From the NCBI GenBank assembly GCA_021767245.1, contig JAASTO010000018.1, positions 1 through 22,375 of the forward strand: 22,375 bases of DNA. The letters run 5' to 3'. The position numbers and the translations under genes were made by a program. This document shows positions 22,214 to 22,375 of the stretch, piece by piece. Each line of letters begins with the position of its first letter. Within the stretch, counting starts at the first letter, position 1. A model generated the notes under the pieces. That model was not told where the DNA came from. It saw only the letters and a program-made list of their open reading frames with translations, and ran no database searches. The DNA is from Balneolaceae bacterium (lineage in GTDB: Bacteria > Bacteroidota > Rhodothermia > Balneolales > Balneolaceae).

Positions 22214-22375
22214 GTGCAAAGACTTATTATAATCTTATTATTATTGGCGGCAGGATTCGTTTCATTCATGGCCTGCGATATGCTTACCATTAGTGATGAA
22301 GCCCTTGAATATCCAACCGTTTACTCCAAGATAGAGTTAGGCGAACTGGAAGCTTTAAATCAAGATTATCAAGAA
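22214..22375 (+). CDS. N-terminal part of a probable lipoprotein, cut by window edge
   Basis: A GTG at 22214 opens a frame that runs to the window end (54 codons). It begins M-Q-R-L-I-I-I-L-L-L-L-A-A-G-F-V-S-F-M-A-C-D: a basic residue, a long hydrophobic core, and Cys21 as a possible lipidation site, though the F-M-A-C lipobox is not perfect. The following residues are acidic and soluble. An in-frame stop six bases upstream (22208-22210) excludes a longer protein, so a GTG start or a later internal one must be used. No family is recognisable from the fragment. It diverges from the flavoprotein gene with 113 bases between them, in which I see no clear promoter. Confidence 0.65.
   Translation, partial: MQRLIIILLLLAAGFVSFMACDMLTISDEALEYPTVYSKIELGELEALNQDYQE

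Noticed and set aside
1..22375. CRISPR array, tRNA or rRNA genes, prophage or transposase genes
   Set aside because: No regularly spaced direct repeats, no tRNA cloverleaf-like stretches in the short spacers, and no integrase, transposase or phage structural protein among the frames.

Overview
The window looks like chromosomal DNA from a Bacteroidota/Balneolota-type bacterium (inference). Supporting this are a DUF5916 outer-membrane protein, DUF4097 proteins, a TIGR03643/DUF2805 protein, frequent absence of Shine-Dalgarno sequences, and two TAnnTTTG-like promoter boxes. Most of it is ordinary housekeeping sequence. There is no CRISPR array, rRNA, tRNA, integrase or transposase that I can see, and no gene-free stretch longer than 300 bases.

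Positions 1-1750 hold the start of an unknown membrane-anchored protein (minus strand, cut by the window edge) and a DUF819 membrane protein. Positions 1751-5432 are a lysine/diaminopimelate operon, lysC-dapB-dapA-dapD, using the succinylase branch. Facing it is a threonine synthase (5994-7700, minus) with an unusual C-terminal extension that looks like the LeuA (2-isopropylmalate synthase) allosteric domain. Between the two sits a small four-helix-bundle S23-type gene flanked by imperfect inverted repeats, suggesting an inserted element. Next come a small acidic protein, anmK (anhydro-MurNAc kinase), an ArgD-type aminotransferase that could also serve lysine synthesis, a palindrome-rich 130-base spacer, and tex.

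Positions 12953-18914 form an envelope-related regulon: an ECF sigma factor, an overlapping membrane anti-sigma candidate with HEAT-like repeats and no zinc-binding Cys/His, two secreted DUF4097 paralogues, and a 904-residue DUF5916 outer-membrane protein. Two near-identical promoters, GTGTAACC-N16-GTGTA preceded by an A-tract, lie before the sigma gene and before the DUF5916 gene. This predicts autoregulation plus direct control of the outer-membrane gene.

Positions 18944-22375 contain a terminator, a DUF2892 membrane protein and a 29-codon membrane microprotein (both minus), a Bax inhibitor-1 family protein with a clear terminator, a DUF2805 protein, a MerC-domain protein, a D-amino-acid-oxidase-like flavoprotein overlapping merC tail to tail, and the start of a probable lipoprotein that runs off the window.

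The observations most worth following are the threonine synthase-LeuA domain fusion and the twin ECF promoters.
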